DNA from: Verrucomicrobiota bacterium
GTDB taxonomy: Bacteria > Verrucomicrobiota > Verrucomicrobiia > Limisphaerales > UBA1319
NCBI GenBank assembly: GCA_022711435.1
Contig: JAKLFB010000033.1
Coordinates: forward strand, 1 to 64,000
Reading direction: 5' to 3'
Length of the DNA: 64,000 nt
Shown: positions 1-8,965 of the stretch, in pieces
How the letters are laid out: every line of letters starts with the position of its first letter
Position numbering within the stretch: position 1 is the first letter of the stretch
The notes under the pieces: generated by a model
Seen by the model: only the letters and a program-made list of their open reading frames with translations
What the model was told of the DNA's origin: nothing
The model's database searches: none
Position numbers and translations under genes: made by a program

Positions 1-19
1 AGCACAAAATGAGACGATG

Positions 20-112
20 GCCCAACAAACCGGATGCACCGAACGCCGGGATCGCGCCTCGGTTGACAATCGGACATCATTGGCCCGGCGTCGGTGATCC
101 GGGACGTTAGCC
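20..112 (+). other. attC: Integron attC recombination site
   Basis: The outer R'' box GCCCAAC (20-26) matches RYYYAAC exactly. The R' box GTTAGCC (106-112) matches GTTRRRY at six of seven positions. Between them, 30-50 and 84-102 form a 19-bp stem in three perfect blocks of 6, 5 and 8 pairs. The blocks are interrupted only by two unpaired bases on the left arm, G36 and A42. Unpaired 3-base spacers (AAA 27-29, GAC 103-105) separate the boxes from the stem, and the loop is 51-83. Two extrahelical bases plus an unpaired central spacer are the structural signature of attC sites folded as single strands for IntI. No integrase gene lies in the window. Cassette polarity would place the following genes (107 onward) in the next cassette. 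Confidence 0.75.
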
Positions 113-150
113 CGTGACGTCGCGGGCCAGTCGAACACGCACAAGCAATC

Positions 151-165
151 GGAGACCACTCCATA
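151..165 (+). promoter_or_regulatory. Ribosome binding site with an ATA where the start codon should be
   Basis: GGAG at 151-154 sits eight bases before ATA (163-165). Translation from this ATA gives a textbook Sec signal peptide: a Lys/Arg n-region, a hydrophobic core rich in Ala, Val, Ile and Leu, and a cleavage-like Ser-His-Ala-Gln. The next usable start in frame is TTG at 214, which removes most of the signal peptide. The likeliest reading is an ATG-to-ATA change in a decaying gene. Use of AUA as a rare start is a less likely alternative. Confidence 0.55.
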
Positions 166-2576
166 AAAACAAAAGTCAGAACTGCAATCGAAATCGCAAC
201 AGCAGTCATTGCGTTGGCTCTCATCAGCGTAAGCCACGCCCAACTCAGAGAGCCGCCCCTTCCGGGCACGTATTATTCGGCCAAGGACTTCGATTGGAGT
301 CCGCCGTGGCCGTTTAATCCGCATCCCGAATTGGAGGCCGCCGAAATTGCGCCGGGCATTTTCGTCTTTGACGACACCGCCGTCCCGGACACGCCTGAAC
401 AACTTGCGGCGCGAGCCGCGCACCAAGCCGCCGTTGAACACGCCAAAACCATCGCCGCGAATCCGGCGTTGGCCGAAGCGGAACGCGCGGCGCGTCAGGC
501 GGGACAGGAAGCCGCGTGGGCCAAGAACCGTCAGCGGTTCCTGCCCACGCTCCACCAGCCCCTCATTTATCGCGACGGTTCTCCGGCCACGATGCCCGGC
601 TTGGTGGGAGGCCATCGCTTGCTCGTCGCCGAGACGCTGCCGCAAAAGCAGGCGGAGGCAGCGGCCAAGCGCCAACGCGCGGAGCAGTGGGCCAAGCAAA
701 CCGGCAACCCGGAAATTGTCCCGCTCGAAGACGGACGCGCCGCCTATCTGGAGATGGTCGAGGATGGTCTGCCCGTTTACAAAGGCAGCTTCAACCTCAA
801 CGCGGCGCGGACGATTTCAACCGACCGCGTGCGGCCCGGCGGTAGCACCGGACTGAACCTCACCGGAACGAACACCTTCTTTGGCATGTGGGATGAGGGC
901 GCGGTGCGCACGACGCACACGGAGTTTGGTGGGCGCGTCACGCCGATGGATAGTGTGACAAACGTGAATTTTCACGCGACTGGCGTGGCAGGCACATTGG
1001 CAGCGGCGGGCGTGTTCATCGTGACGCTTCAACAAGGCACCAACCTCATCTTTATCACGAATGCCATGCGCGGCATGTCCTACCAGGCGAATCTGCTGGC
1101 TTGGGATTTCAACGATGATACGACAAAGATGCGTGGCGCTGTTGTCACGAAGCGCCATTGAGTTGTCCAACCATTCTTACGGGTTGCTGAACGGCTGGCA
1201 GCAGTTGAGCACGAATCTTTGGCGCTGGTGGGGCTTCCCCTTCATCAACTCCAACCAAGATACGAAGTTTGGGCAATACAACTCCCTCACACGCGAGTTT
1301 GACAGCATCACCTCCGACAATCCGTATTACCTGACGGTTTGGGCGGCGGGCAACGACCAGAACGAAGGACCGACCAATCAGCCGGTGACACACATCACCT
1401 GGGGAATCGTCAGCAACCAGGTCGTGGAAGTTACGGTGTCGAATGTCACACGCACGGTCGATGGCGACGCCGGGGGCTTTGATACCATATCCCCGCAGGC
1501 GTCCGCCAAGAACATCCTGACAGTCGGGTGCGGTCTTTCCCATCTCCGGCGGTTACACGGGAGTCTCGCAGGTCGTGTTGGCCCCCTTCAGTTCGTGCGG
1601 CCCCACCGACGACGGGCGCATCAAACCCGACGTTGTGGCCGATGGCATCAGTCTCATCACGATCGACGACGACGCCGACAATGACGTTCAGTTTCAATCA
1701 GGGACCAGTTTTTCTGCGCCCGGCGTTACCGGTTCGCTCAATCTTCTCCGCCAGCTATTCGAGCAGTTGTATCCAGACGCGCCCGCACTCCGTGCTTCGA
1801 CTTGGAAGGCGCTCCTCATCCACACGGCGGACAAAGCCGGCCCCAACCCCGGACCTGACTACCGCTTTGGCTGGGGTTTGATGAACACCCGCCGGGCCGC
1901 TGAACTGCTCGGCCAGAACGCCACCAACGGCTGGAAGGCGTTTGTCAAGCAGGCGCTGCTGCAGCCCGGCGATTCCATTGAGTTCACAGTCACGGCTGCG
2001 GGCGACACGAACGCGCTGCGCATCAGCCACGCCTGGACGGATGCTCCCGGTGTGGCCGACAGTATTTTCTTGTTGGACTCGATCACCAACAAGCTCGTCA
2101 ACGACTTGGACATTCGCATCATCAGTCCGTCCGGCGTCACGAATTTCCCGTACGTCCTGGACCCGGCGGCGCGCACCAATGCGGCGACCCGCGCCGACAA
2201 CACGCGGGACAACGTGGAGCAGGTGGTTATCACGAATGCCGTGGAGACCAATTACCTTGTGCGCATCACGCACAAGGCCAGCCTCACCAACGGGCAGCCG
2301 CAGTGGGATTCCATCGTGCTGGACGGCATCGTGCCGCAGGCCAAGCCCCCGCTGGTCATCACCGATTTTGCCATCACCGGGACGAATACTTTGGCCTTGA
2401 GTTGGGATGCCGTCGTCGGCCAGAACTACCAAGTCCAATACCGAAGCAACATCGAAGGGCCGGGCTGGACCAGCAGCGGCGGCGTGGTGAACGCCTCCAA
2501 GGCTATCGTGAGCGTGGAGTTGCCCTACGACTCACAGCAGCCGCAACGGTTCTTCCAGGTAAGTGAGGTGCCATGA
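163..2576 (+). pseudogene. S8 (subtilisin-like) secreted serine protease, two frameshifts and lost start codon
   Basis: The conceptual protein is a secreted subtilase. It has a signal peptide, an N-terminal prodomain, the Asp region GMWDEGAV (Asp codon 892-894), the His region HATGVAGT (His 973-975), NHSYG, WAAGND and the Ser region GTSFSAPGVTG (Ser 1707-1709). A P-domain-like beta sandwich and a C-terminal sandwich follow. The reading moves from frame 1 to frame 2 at about 1152; dropping one G restores T-N-A-I-E-L. It moves to frame 3 at 1526-1529; dropping one base of GGGT restores V-G-A-V-F. Codons on both sides remain protein-like, so either the decay is recent or these are base-call errors. 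The terminal TGA overlaps the next ATG (ATGA, 2573-2576), so the pair was translationally coupled. Confidence 0.8.
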
Positions 2577-3214
2577 AAGGCACGGCGATACGTTGCGACC
2601 GGTGGTTCACACTGCTCTTGGCGGTGCTGGCTTGCGCCAGCACCGCCAACGGTCAGGGCACCATTCTCTATGTGCAACCGCCCACACCGCTGGGTTATGG
2701 TCCAGTGCATCCGAGCACGATTTACCGGGAGTTGGATTTGAACGGCGATGGGGTAGTGGATTTCGCCATAGATTCATTGCTCTTGCAGACGACCGTCCTC
2801 ACGGCAAACGGGGCCAACCGAATGCTGGCTTTTCCAAACTGGGATGGAGGGACACTCTTGGATCCACTCCAAGCTGGCCTAGCAATCTCACAATCCCCGC
2901 CTCTTCCGGACGGCTATTGGGCTAATCGAGCCTCGATTTCAGCTTGCTCAACCATCGGATGCTTGGGGCCTTGGCTTGGGCTGACAGCCTATGCAGGAGT
3001 CGAGTTTAGAATCGGGGCCGAGACCCATTATGGCTGGATACGGATTTTCAACTTCGCGGACTTCAACGCCGGGAATGTGCTGGACTGGGCCTACGAGACG
3101 CGGCCCAGCACACCCCTTCTGACGGGCGCGGTGCCGGAGCCATCCACTTGGGCGCTGCTGGGTACAGGAACGGGTTTGTTTTGGTGGTATGGACGACGAA
3201 AACAAAAGGGCTAA
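2573..3214 (+). CDS. PEP-CTERM sorting domain protein
   Basis: This 213-residue exported protein starts at the ATG that overlaps the protease stop. Residues 1-28 form a signal peptide ending Ala-Asn-Gly-Gln. The middle carries a DLNGDGVVDFAID segment, which resembles a calcium-binding dockerin/EF-type loop. The C-terminus has VPEPSTWALL, a hydrophobic stretch and a WYGRRKQKG basic tail. This is the canonical PEP-CTERM signal, which directs exosortase processing at the cytoplasmic membrane and release or anchoring at the surface. The ATGA overlap suggests it is a partner or substrate of the upstream protease. Its TAA stop (3212-3214) falls inside a GGCTAAC box that looks like the start of an attC site, as in integron cassettes. 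Confidence 0.85.
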   Translation: MKGTAIRCDRWFTLLLAVLACASTANGQGTILYVQPPTPLGYGPVHPSTIYRELDLNGDGVVDFAIDSLLLQTTVLTANGANRMLAFPNWDGGTLLDPLQAGLAISQSPPLPDGYWANRASISACSTIGCLGPWLGLTAYAGVEFRIGAETHYGWIRIFNFADFNAGNVLDWAYETRPSTPLLTGAVPEPSTWALLGTGTGLFWWYGRRKQKG

Positions 3215-3276
3215 CAAGGTCACTGGAGCGAACCGCCGCCCCGCTTCGCAGTTCGAGAGAGCCTTCGGGTCGGTTC
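3208..3276 (+). other. Possible truncated attC site at the 3' end of the cassette
   Basis: GGGCTAACAAGG (3208-3219) resembles an attC R'' box plus spacer and contains the stop codon of the PEP-CTERM gene, as is usual for cassettes. GAACCG (3230-3235) can pair with CGGTTC (3271-3276). After that the sequence turns abruptly AT-rich (TTAAAAATAAGG) and no R' box (GTTRRRY) follows. I read this as an attC cut inside its L' arm. It is much weaker than the site at 20-112 and could be coincidental. Confidence 0.35.
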
Positions 3277-3308
3277 TTAAAAATAAGGCTCAAATCAGCT
3301 TTTCCACC

Positions 3309-3512
3309 TCAAAACTTCATGGAACTTCCGTCCCAGGAGCCCGGACCTCGATCCAGGAAGTCACCAACCGTGACGAGCCCATCCCCATTGTCGAATCTCG
3401 CCACTTCCATCAGACGCCGGAACTCGTCCCAGCAGCTGTGAATGTCGCCGACCACGATGATGCTCCGGAAAAAGCCGTTGAGTTGTCTGTACGGAACCGT
3501 CATTGGCCTCAT
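3309..3512 (-). pseudogene. Truncated calcineurin-like metallophosphoesterase (N-terminal fragment)
   Basis: From the Met at 3512 the frame reads RSIIVVGDIHSCWDEF and then LVTVGDFLDRGP. These are the GD-x-H and GD-x-x-DRGP metal-binding motifs at the N-terminus of metallophosphoesterases (serine/threonine phosphatase or Ap4A-hydrolase type). The frame stops about seven residues after DRGP, whereas complete enzymes need roughly 150 more residues with GN-H-(E/D) and later His motifs. The gene is therefore a 5' fragment. It starts 13 bases after the stop of the neighbouring minus-strand fragment, so the two probably came from one operon. Confidence 0.55.
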
Positions 3513-3525
3513 CAGTTCATCGTAT

Positions 3526-3885
3526 TCATTGCAGTTGCAGCACATCCTTGACGCTCTTCAGAATCGCGTTGGCTTTCTGGGCGGTCTCCGCCGAGGGCAT
3601 CGTCTTGCCATCTCCCATCTCGATGCGTATCTGGAAGCGGATGGGAACGTTGGCCTTGGTCTTGACCTCGAGCAGCTTGGACATGATGTCGCCCAGGTCC
3701 TGGACCTGCGACGGTTCCAGTTCGGCCACGGCCACAAGCGTCTTGGGCGGTGTCCCACCCCCTCCGCCCGCTCCGCCAGAGCCGCCTCCTGCTCCGGCGA
3801 AGGCAACCTTGAACTTCACGAACTGCGCGGACGGGAAGTCGCATGGCCACGTCTGCGATCCGGCATCCAGTTCCAGAGAACGCAA
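3526..3885 (-). pseudogene. C-terminal fragment of an unidentified large protein
   Basis: The reading frame enters from the inverted-repeat element and carries about 120 residues that look truly coding. They comprise a short beta-rich start, a Gly-rich linker (GAGGGSGGAGGGGG), then an alpha/beta C-terminus ending in AILKSVKDVLQLQ. The 5' part of the gene is missing and the element abuts the break at 3885/3886. The end resembles C-termini of large ATP-binding proteins of the DUF499 kind, but that is only an impression and I do not assign a family. With the phosphoesterase fragment 13 bases downstream, this is a remnant of an accessory operon. Confidence 0.4.
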
Positions 3886-4038
3886 TGGGGTCGCATCTAA
3901 AATATTGACATTTAGGTTTTCATCTCCGTCGCGAGCCCTGGCCGCTCGCCGCAACAGGATCTGACGCCGAGCGGTCGCGCCGCGCATTCGGTTTCATCCC
4001 CATCCGTCTCATATGTCAAATATTTAGATGCGACCCCA
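3886..4038. repeat. 153-bp inverted-repeat element (MITE/REP-like)
   Basis: The ends 3886-3910 and 4014-4038 are 25-bp inverted repeats identical at 22 positions; each starts TGGGGTCGCATCTAAA. The interior is GC-rich and includes a second inverted pair around GGCCGCTCG and CGAGCGGTC. The element separates a truncated minus-strand gene (3526-3885) from the DUF2961 gene, whose frame runs into it. It encodes no protein of its own. Small palindromic elements of this kind are typically mobilised in trans by IS or RAYT transposases; a decayed RAYT-like region lies near 25 kb, but a link is only inferred. Confidence 0.7.
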
Positions 4039-6017
4039 CTGGCTTCCTGCCGGACGCAGGCGATCTGGATGAGGCTCAGGCCCAGGCCGGAGGCGCGGTC
4101 GTTCTTGCCCACGAGCTTGAGCATGAGGTTGTTTCTGCCTTCGGCTAAATCGATGCGCCCGAGCAGCAACCGGCCGCTCTTGGACGGCTTGGCGGCATAG
4201 AGGTCGACCGGATCGCCGGCCGGGCTCTCGTTCTGGAACAGCTGGACCACGGCCTGATCGGGCCCCTGAACGGCCTCGATGTAGATCGAGTAGGCGCCGG
4301 CCGACGGGACCTCGACCGTCGGCGACAGGAAGTGCGGGCCAAACCAGTCCGAGCCGGCGGCGGCGAGCGAGAGGCTGCGAACTTCCTCGCCGGCGATGGT
4401 TTCTTTCTTGCGAGTGAGGCTGGCGCGGTCATACGACCAGGCGTGGATCGGCGTCTGCCACCACATCGGGAACACCACCTCACGCGGGTCGCTGACCGTG
4501 CGATCGTCGAGGGGTACGGGCTCCAGGCTGGCCGTCGGGCGGCGCTCCGAGTAGAAGTAGCTCACGCTGCAGTAGTCGGTCGGGATGCTGTTCTTCTCAC
4601 CGCCATGCTCGATGGTCTGAAGGAGGCTTTCCCGATACGGATAGGCGTCAGCCAGGAAGAGCCGGTAGGCGCCTGTGCGGCCCAGGTGCTTCTGGTAGCC
4701 CAGACAGCCGCTCAGCGGGAAGGAGATGCGTTTCTCCCATCGATCGGGCACGTCATACCAGCCGCCGTTGAAGAAATCCTCCGATCCCGTCCCGTGGATG
4801 GCCAGCTCGCCATCGATGGTCGTCTGGTCGTCGCCTTCGAAATAGAGCGTCTTGCCCGGTTCGAACCCTTGCGATTGCAGGACGACGCCCGCCAGGTGTC
4901 CGCGCCCCTGGGTATGGATGAACGTGTAGGGCTCGCCGATCTTGGAGGGGTTCTCGCGGCGCCAGAGCGCGTAGAACTTGCCTTCGTCCGGCGCGCGTCC
5001 GATGGCGGTGTGGACCACCTCGCCCCAGAGATCGACCGGCGCGGCTCGTTCGGACACGATCTCGACCGTCGCGCTCTGGTCGAACGGCATGGGGAAATAG
5101 CAGTAGTTGGTCTCGCCGGACGTTCCCACCAGCAGAGCGCGCGCGGCCGGCTGCCCCCAGGCGTATCCGAAGAAGTCGCCGAGGGGAACCCACACCGCGG
5201 GCGCCTCGCCGTCGCAGGAGATCCGGAGCGACAGATCGCGGGCCTTGCCGGCGATGGCGCTGGCGGGCCCCATTCGCAGGCCAACAATGCGCCCCGGCTC
5301 TTTGCGCTCGAAGATCGCCTGGGCTGCGCCGGGCGCCAACGAGATCGCGCGGCGCGAGATGTCCAGCCGCGCGCCGGGCGGCGCCGAGAAGGAGGAGACA
5401 TCCGATCCAGCGCTGGCCCACAGCATGCCGGCCCGATCGAGCTCGGCCCGCCGCGCGTCCTGTTGCCGGGGGCTGAAGGTCGCGACCGGCGTCGATGGAG
5501 CGTATCGCGCGAAATTGATCTGGTAGAACTGGACCTTGGAGGCGCGCAAGCGGACCACGCACGATTTGGCGAACGGGATGGGGACATAGCAGTAGCAGCC
5601 GCCGGCCCCGAAACCGACAAGCGGACGGGGAAACCCCGGCTGGCTGCCGAGAAAGAGATCGCGGAACCGGACCTGCAAATGCGCCTCCGCCTCGCCATCG
5701 AAGAGGAACTCGAGCGTGTCGTCGGTGGGCGTCGGGGTCCAGATGCGGGTGATCACGCCGGGTCCCGCCAGGTCGGCGAGCACCAGCCCCTGCGGATCTT
5801 TTCGGACGAAGGAGAATTTGCCCGAGAAACCGTCATCGTTGCCGCCCGTCCGGTCGTAGCTCGAGACCGATCCGACGTGGACGGAGTCCTTGAAGTGGGG
5901 GAGCCGATCGAGCCGGTGGAGGTCCGCGGGGCCGGCCGGCTCGCCGCGTCCGCAAAGGGCTGCGGCCATGAGCCCGCAACCGCCGATCAGAGAGAGGCGC
6001 GCAAGATGCATGGGCAC
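3912..6017 (-). CDS. DUF2961 / GH172-like secreted glycoside hydrolase
   Basis: This 701-residue exported protein has a signal peptide (1-28) and a DUF2961 core starting around residue 50. Characteristic segments are CYCYVPIPF, a second NYCYFPMPF, and GTGSEDFFNGGWYDV near 409-422, whose Glu is in the family's active-site region. GH172 enzymes act on fructofuranosyl or arabinofuranosyl linkages, so a periplasmic or surface role in glycan breakdown is likely; the exact substrate is open. A beta-sandwich tail follows the catalytic core. The last 41 or so residues (from GVASKYLTYET) are encoded by the inverted-repeat element at 3886-4038, so the native C-terminus has been replaced. It lies 45 bases downstream of the FAD enzyme and is probably cotranscribed. 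Confidence 0.8.
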   Translation of the reverse strand: MPMHLARLSLIGGCGLMAAALCGRGEPAGPADLHRLDRLPHFKDSVHVGSVSSYDRTGGNDDGFSGKFSFVRKDPQGLVLADLAGPGVITRIWTPTPTDDTLEFLFDGEAEAHLQVRFRDLFLGSQPGFPRPLVGFGAGGCYCYVPIPFAKSCVVRLRASKVQFYQINFARYAPSTPVATFSPRQQDARRAELDRAGMLWASAGSDVSSFSAPPGARLDISRRAISLAPGAAQAIFERKEPGRIVGLRMGPASAIAGKARDLSLRISCDGEAPAVWVPLGDFFGYAWGQPAARALLVGTSGETNYCYFPMPFDQSATVEIVSERAAPVDLWGEVVHTAIGRAPDEGKFYALWRRENPSKIGEPYTFIHTQGRGHLAGVVLQSQGFEPGKTLYFEGDDQTTIDGELAIHGTGSEDFFNGGWYDVPDRWEKRISFPLSGCLGYQKHLGRTGAYRLFLADAYPYRESLLQTIEHGGEKNSIPTDYCSVSYFYSERRPTASLEPVPLDDRTVSDPREVVFPMWWQTPIHAWSYDRASLTRKKETIAGEEVRSLSLAAAGSDWFGPHFLSPTVEVPSAGAYSIYIEAVQGPDQAVVQLFQNESPAGDPVDLYAAKPSKSGRLLLGRIDLAEGRNNLMLKLVGKNDRASGLGLSLIQIACVRQEASGVASKYLTYETDGDETECAARPLGVRSCCGERPGLATEMKT

Positions 6018-6062
6018 CCTCTATCACGCAGCGATTGCGGTCGCCAGCCGGAAATCAGACCT

Positions 6063-8879
6063 CTAGCGCCCGGAGCAGGCGCGGACCTCGAAGATGCGGG
6101 CCGAACTGTCGCCGTGGGTGGCCTGGACCAGGATCCGGAGGCGCCGGGCGTCCACGGCTGCGAACCGGTGGATCCGGCGGCGCTGGAAGTTGTCCTGGAC
6201 AGAGGCGACCTCGCGCCAGCCCGTGCCATCGTGCAGCTGGACGACATAATCGCGCACGCAGCGGGGCGGCAAGGGAGTGGTGGCGAACCGCTCGCTCATG
6301 TCGGTGTCAAAGGTCAGGTAAACGGCGTTGACCGGGGCGGCGCGCCCGAAATCCAGCTCGAGCCATTGGGGCATCGGCTGGGCGGGATCGGACGCCCACT
6401 GGTTCATGGTCTTGCCGACCACGCGCGACACGCCGTTGATGGCGTTGGCCGGGCGGTAATCGGTCTCGATGGTGATCGGCGGCTCGAGGAACACGGCGTA
6501 TTGCTGGCTGCGCACGGGGGTCCACGGGCGGTTCCCGCCCCCGTAAGCGCGGCCGGATTCGGCCGGGGCATGGGTCATCAGCAGCCACTCGATGCCCTTG
6601 GCCGGCGGCAGCCAGAACCATACGTAGGGATCATCCACATCGCAGTTGACCGTGAATCGCACCCAGGCCTGTTGCTTCGCCGGCACGCGGGCGGCCGCAG
6701 TGGCGAGGTCGCTGGCAGCGGAGAAATCGCCGGGCGCTCCGGCGCCGCGCACATGCAGGGTGAGATCGACGTCTTCGGCCCGGGTCGAGCGCAGGAGCAC
6801 ATTCACGGCGTCGATCCGGCGGCTTGCGCCCCGGGGAAACAGCACGGCGCGGCTCATGGCGAGCTCGTGCGCCTCTCCGGGGATGACATCGCTTTTGCCG
6901 AACACGATTCCCGTGGAGACGCTCGAGGCGCGCGCCTTCGCTGTGCGGGCCAGGTCCTGCGGATCCTCGTTTTGCAGTTCGGGGATGTATTGGTCGTGCT
7001 TGAGCAAGAGCTGCTGGAGCTGCCGGATGTGGTTCTGGCCGAGCTCGCGAGGCGATACCCCGAGCTCGAGGCAGAGGCGGGCGGCGGCGCCGGCGGCCTG
7101 GCCCAGTGTCGCCAGGGTGCCCTGCACACGGACGGATCCCAGCGCAATGTGGGTCACGCTCGCGTCGCGCCCCGCAAAGAACAGATTGGCGATGTTGGTC
7201 GAGTAGAGGCAGCGATAGGGGATGGTGTAGATGGGCACGCGCGGGTTGCAGTCAAAAGGCCCGGCCTCGCCGGAGAATATGCCCTGGGGATGGTGGACAT
7301 CCAGGGGCCAGCCGCCGTAGGAGATGCGATCCGGGAACACGACCGCACCCTGGACATCCTGCTGGCGGAGGATGTAATCGCCCATCAGCCGGCGGGTCTC
7401 GCGTTTGGCATTCATGTAGGGGATGAGCGTCAGCACGTGCGACCGCGCCTCCTGGCGGCCTTCCCACCGGTTTTTCAGAAAATCCCAGTAGGCAAAACTG
7501 ATCCTGACGAGCTCGTCGCGGGCCCGTTCCGGATCCCAGAGGTCGTCGATCTGGCCGGGATGCTCGATCCACCATTCGCCCGTGGTGACGCGTTTGATGG
7601 TGCGTCCGAACCGGCCGGCTGGGGGCAGGGGAGGCGCCCAGGGGGGCGCCTGGTAAGGCGCGTCGCCGACGACTGGCCGGGCCTGGAACGAGATCGCGTA
7701 ATTGCCCATCAGGCAGCCGCTCATGGTGATGGCGTCCGCCCGCGCCGGGGCCAGGTCCTCGCTGAACTCCTCGCGCGATTCGCGTCCCAGGCGAAATTGG
7801 GCCCCGGCGAAATACCCGAGCCATCCATCGCCGGTGCAATCGATGAAATAGCGTCCGCTGACCCGGCCCGGGGCGCCATCCAGGGTGCCCACGGTTTTGG
7901 CCACGGCGATGGTGTCCGTGCTCTTCATTTCGGCGCCGATCACGCGGCGGTTGTAGAGCACCGTGAGGTTGGGCTCGGCCTCGGCCAGGATCCGGAAGCT
8001 CTCGCTCATGCGGGGATGGCCGTGCCGGGCGCGCAGCCGGCCTGCCTCCTCGATGATGCCTCCCTCGCGCGCATTGGGATGCGACACGCTGGCGCCGCAG
8101 ATGCCCACGCCGAGCTCGTCGCTGGCGTTGCCGCCCAGGACGGGCCGGTCCTGGATCAGCGCCGTTCGGGCGCCGAGCCGGGCGGCCATGATGGCGGCGC
8201 TGCAGCCCGCAGCGCCTCCGCCCGCCACCACCACGTCGAAATCGCCTTCGAGCCGCGGCTCGACCGGCATGCCCCGCAGCCGCGCCCGCTCGATCTGGAG
8301 CTCCGCCGGGTCTGCGGGCGGCACGTAGTCCAGGCGGGTTGTCAGCAGGATGGCATCGCACCGTCCGAAGTAGCCGGTCACATCATGCAGGGCCACAGAG
8401 ACCGAGCCCGATCGCAGGGGGAATTCGCCGGCTGATTCCCAGACCCAGTCCGCCGCGGGCGCCGCGCCCAGGATCTTCGGCGATCGGGCTCCGCCGATGG
8501 AGACCGTGAACTTTCCGGGGGCATATTCCGGGAGCCAGTTCTTGGCCCGAACCCACACCCGATAGGTGCCGTCGCTGGGGATCTGCAGCGATGTGGCGGC
8601 ATCCTCGATGGGGCGTCCCACGCCCGCTGCCAGGAGATAGGCGGACCCCATCTGTTGGACGAATTGAGTGTCCAGCCGCCAGCCCCCATAGGCCATGAAA
8701 TCCTCCGCCTCGAGCCATAGGAAACCGTCCTGGACGACGCGGACGGGCTCGGGCGGTTTGCGAAAGGCGGTGTAGGGGGAGATGGGTTCGGCAGGGGGCT
8801 GCGGCGATTCGGCTTCGAGCGGGCAGCTGGCGATTAGCCAAGCGGCTGCCGCGGTGCATACCCAGCGCGATGCGGACAT
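6063..8879 (-). CDS. Secreted FAD-dependent oxidoreductase with discoidin-like C-terminus
   Basis: The start was chosen at 8879 because it gives a clean signal peptide (MSASRW, then an Ala-rich core, ending Glu-Ala-Glu). The open frame extends 32 codons further but looks non-coding. Residues 40-200 form a beta-rich module with LEAEDF and YRVWVRA, resembling carbohydrate-associated sandwich domains. The FAD_oxidored core begins at about 215 with VVAGGGAAGCSAA, followed by GGNASDELGVG and a FIDCTGDGWLGY segment. Residues of about 800-938 form an F5/8 type C (discoidin)-like domain. Members are abundant in Verrucomicrobiota and Planctomycetes and are thought to oxidise sugars or cyclitols outside the cytoplasm; the substrate here is unknown. 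Confidence 0.8.
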   Translation of the reverse strand: MSASRWVCTAAAAWLIASCPLEAESPQPPAEPISPYTAFRKPPEPVRVVQDGFLWLEAEDFMAYGGWRLDTQFVQQMGSAYLLAAGVGRPIEDAATSLQIPSDGTYRVWVRAKNWLPEYAPGKFTVSIGGARSPKILGAAPAADWVWESAGEFPLRSGSVSVALHDVTGYFGRCDAILLTTRLDYVPPADPAELQIERARLRGMPVEPRLEGDFDVVVAGGGAAGCSAAIMAARLGARTALIQDRPVLGGNASDELGVGICGASVSHPNAREGGIIEEAGRLRARHGHPRMSESFRILAEAEPNLTVLYNRRVIGAEMKSTDTIAVAKTVGTLDGAPGRVSGRYFIDCTGDGWLGYFAGAQFRLGRESREEFSEDLAPARADAITMSGCLMGNYAISFQARPVVGDAPYQAPPWAPPLPPAGRFGRTIKRVTTGEWWIEHPGQIDDLWDPERARDELVRISFAYWDFLKNRWEGRQEARSHVLTLIPYMNAKRETRRLMGDYILRQQDVQGAVVFPDRISYGGWPLDVHHPQGIFSGEAGPFDCNPRVPIYTIPYRCLYSTNIANLFFAGRDASVTHIALGSVRVQGTLATLGQAAGAAARLCLELGVSPRELGQNHIRQLQQLLLKHDQYIPELQNEDPQDLARTAKARASSVSTGIVFGKSDVIPGEAHELAMSRAVLFPRGASRRIDAVNVLLRSTRAEDVDLTLHVRGAGAPGDFSAASDLATAAARVPAKQQAWVRFTVNCDVDDPYVWFWLPPAKGIEWLLMTHAPAESGRAYGGGNRPWTPVRSQQYAVFLEPPITIETDYRPANAINGVSRVVGKTMNQWASDPAQPMPQWLELDFGRAAPVNAVYLTFDTDMSERFATTPLPPRCVRDYVVQLHDGTGWREVASVQDNFQRRRIHRFAAVDARRLRILVQATHGDSSARIFEVRACSGR

Positions 8880-8965
8880 GGTGTTCACGGTGCGATTATA
8901 GGGCAGACCGAGCCCGGGCGCCAGGGAAAACGCGGGCTGCATTGTGCGCGGCCGCCGTCCTGCAG

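Noticed and set aside
4332..8435. A 1367-codon open frame on the plus strand.
   Set aside because: It is fully antisense to the DUF2961 and FAD enzyme genes and its residues are Arg/Gly/Ala-rich. It has no motif. High GC keeps such mirror frames open.
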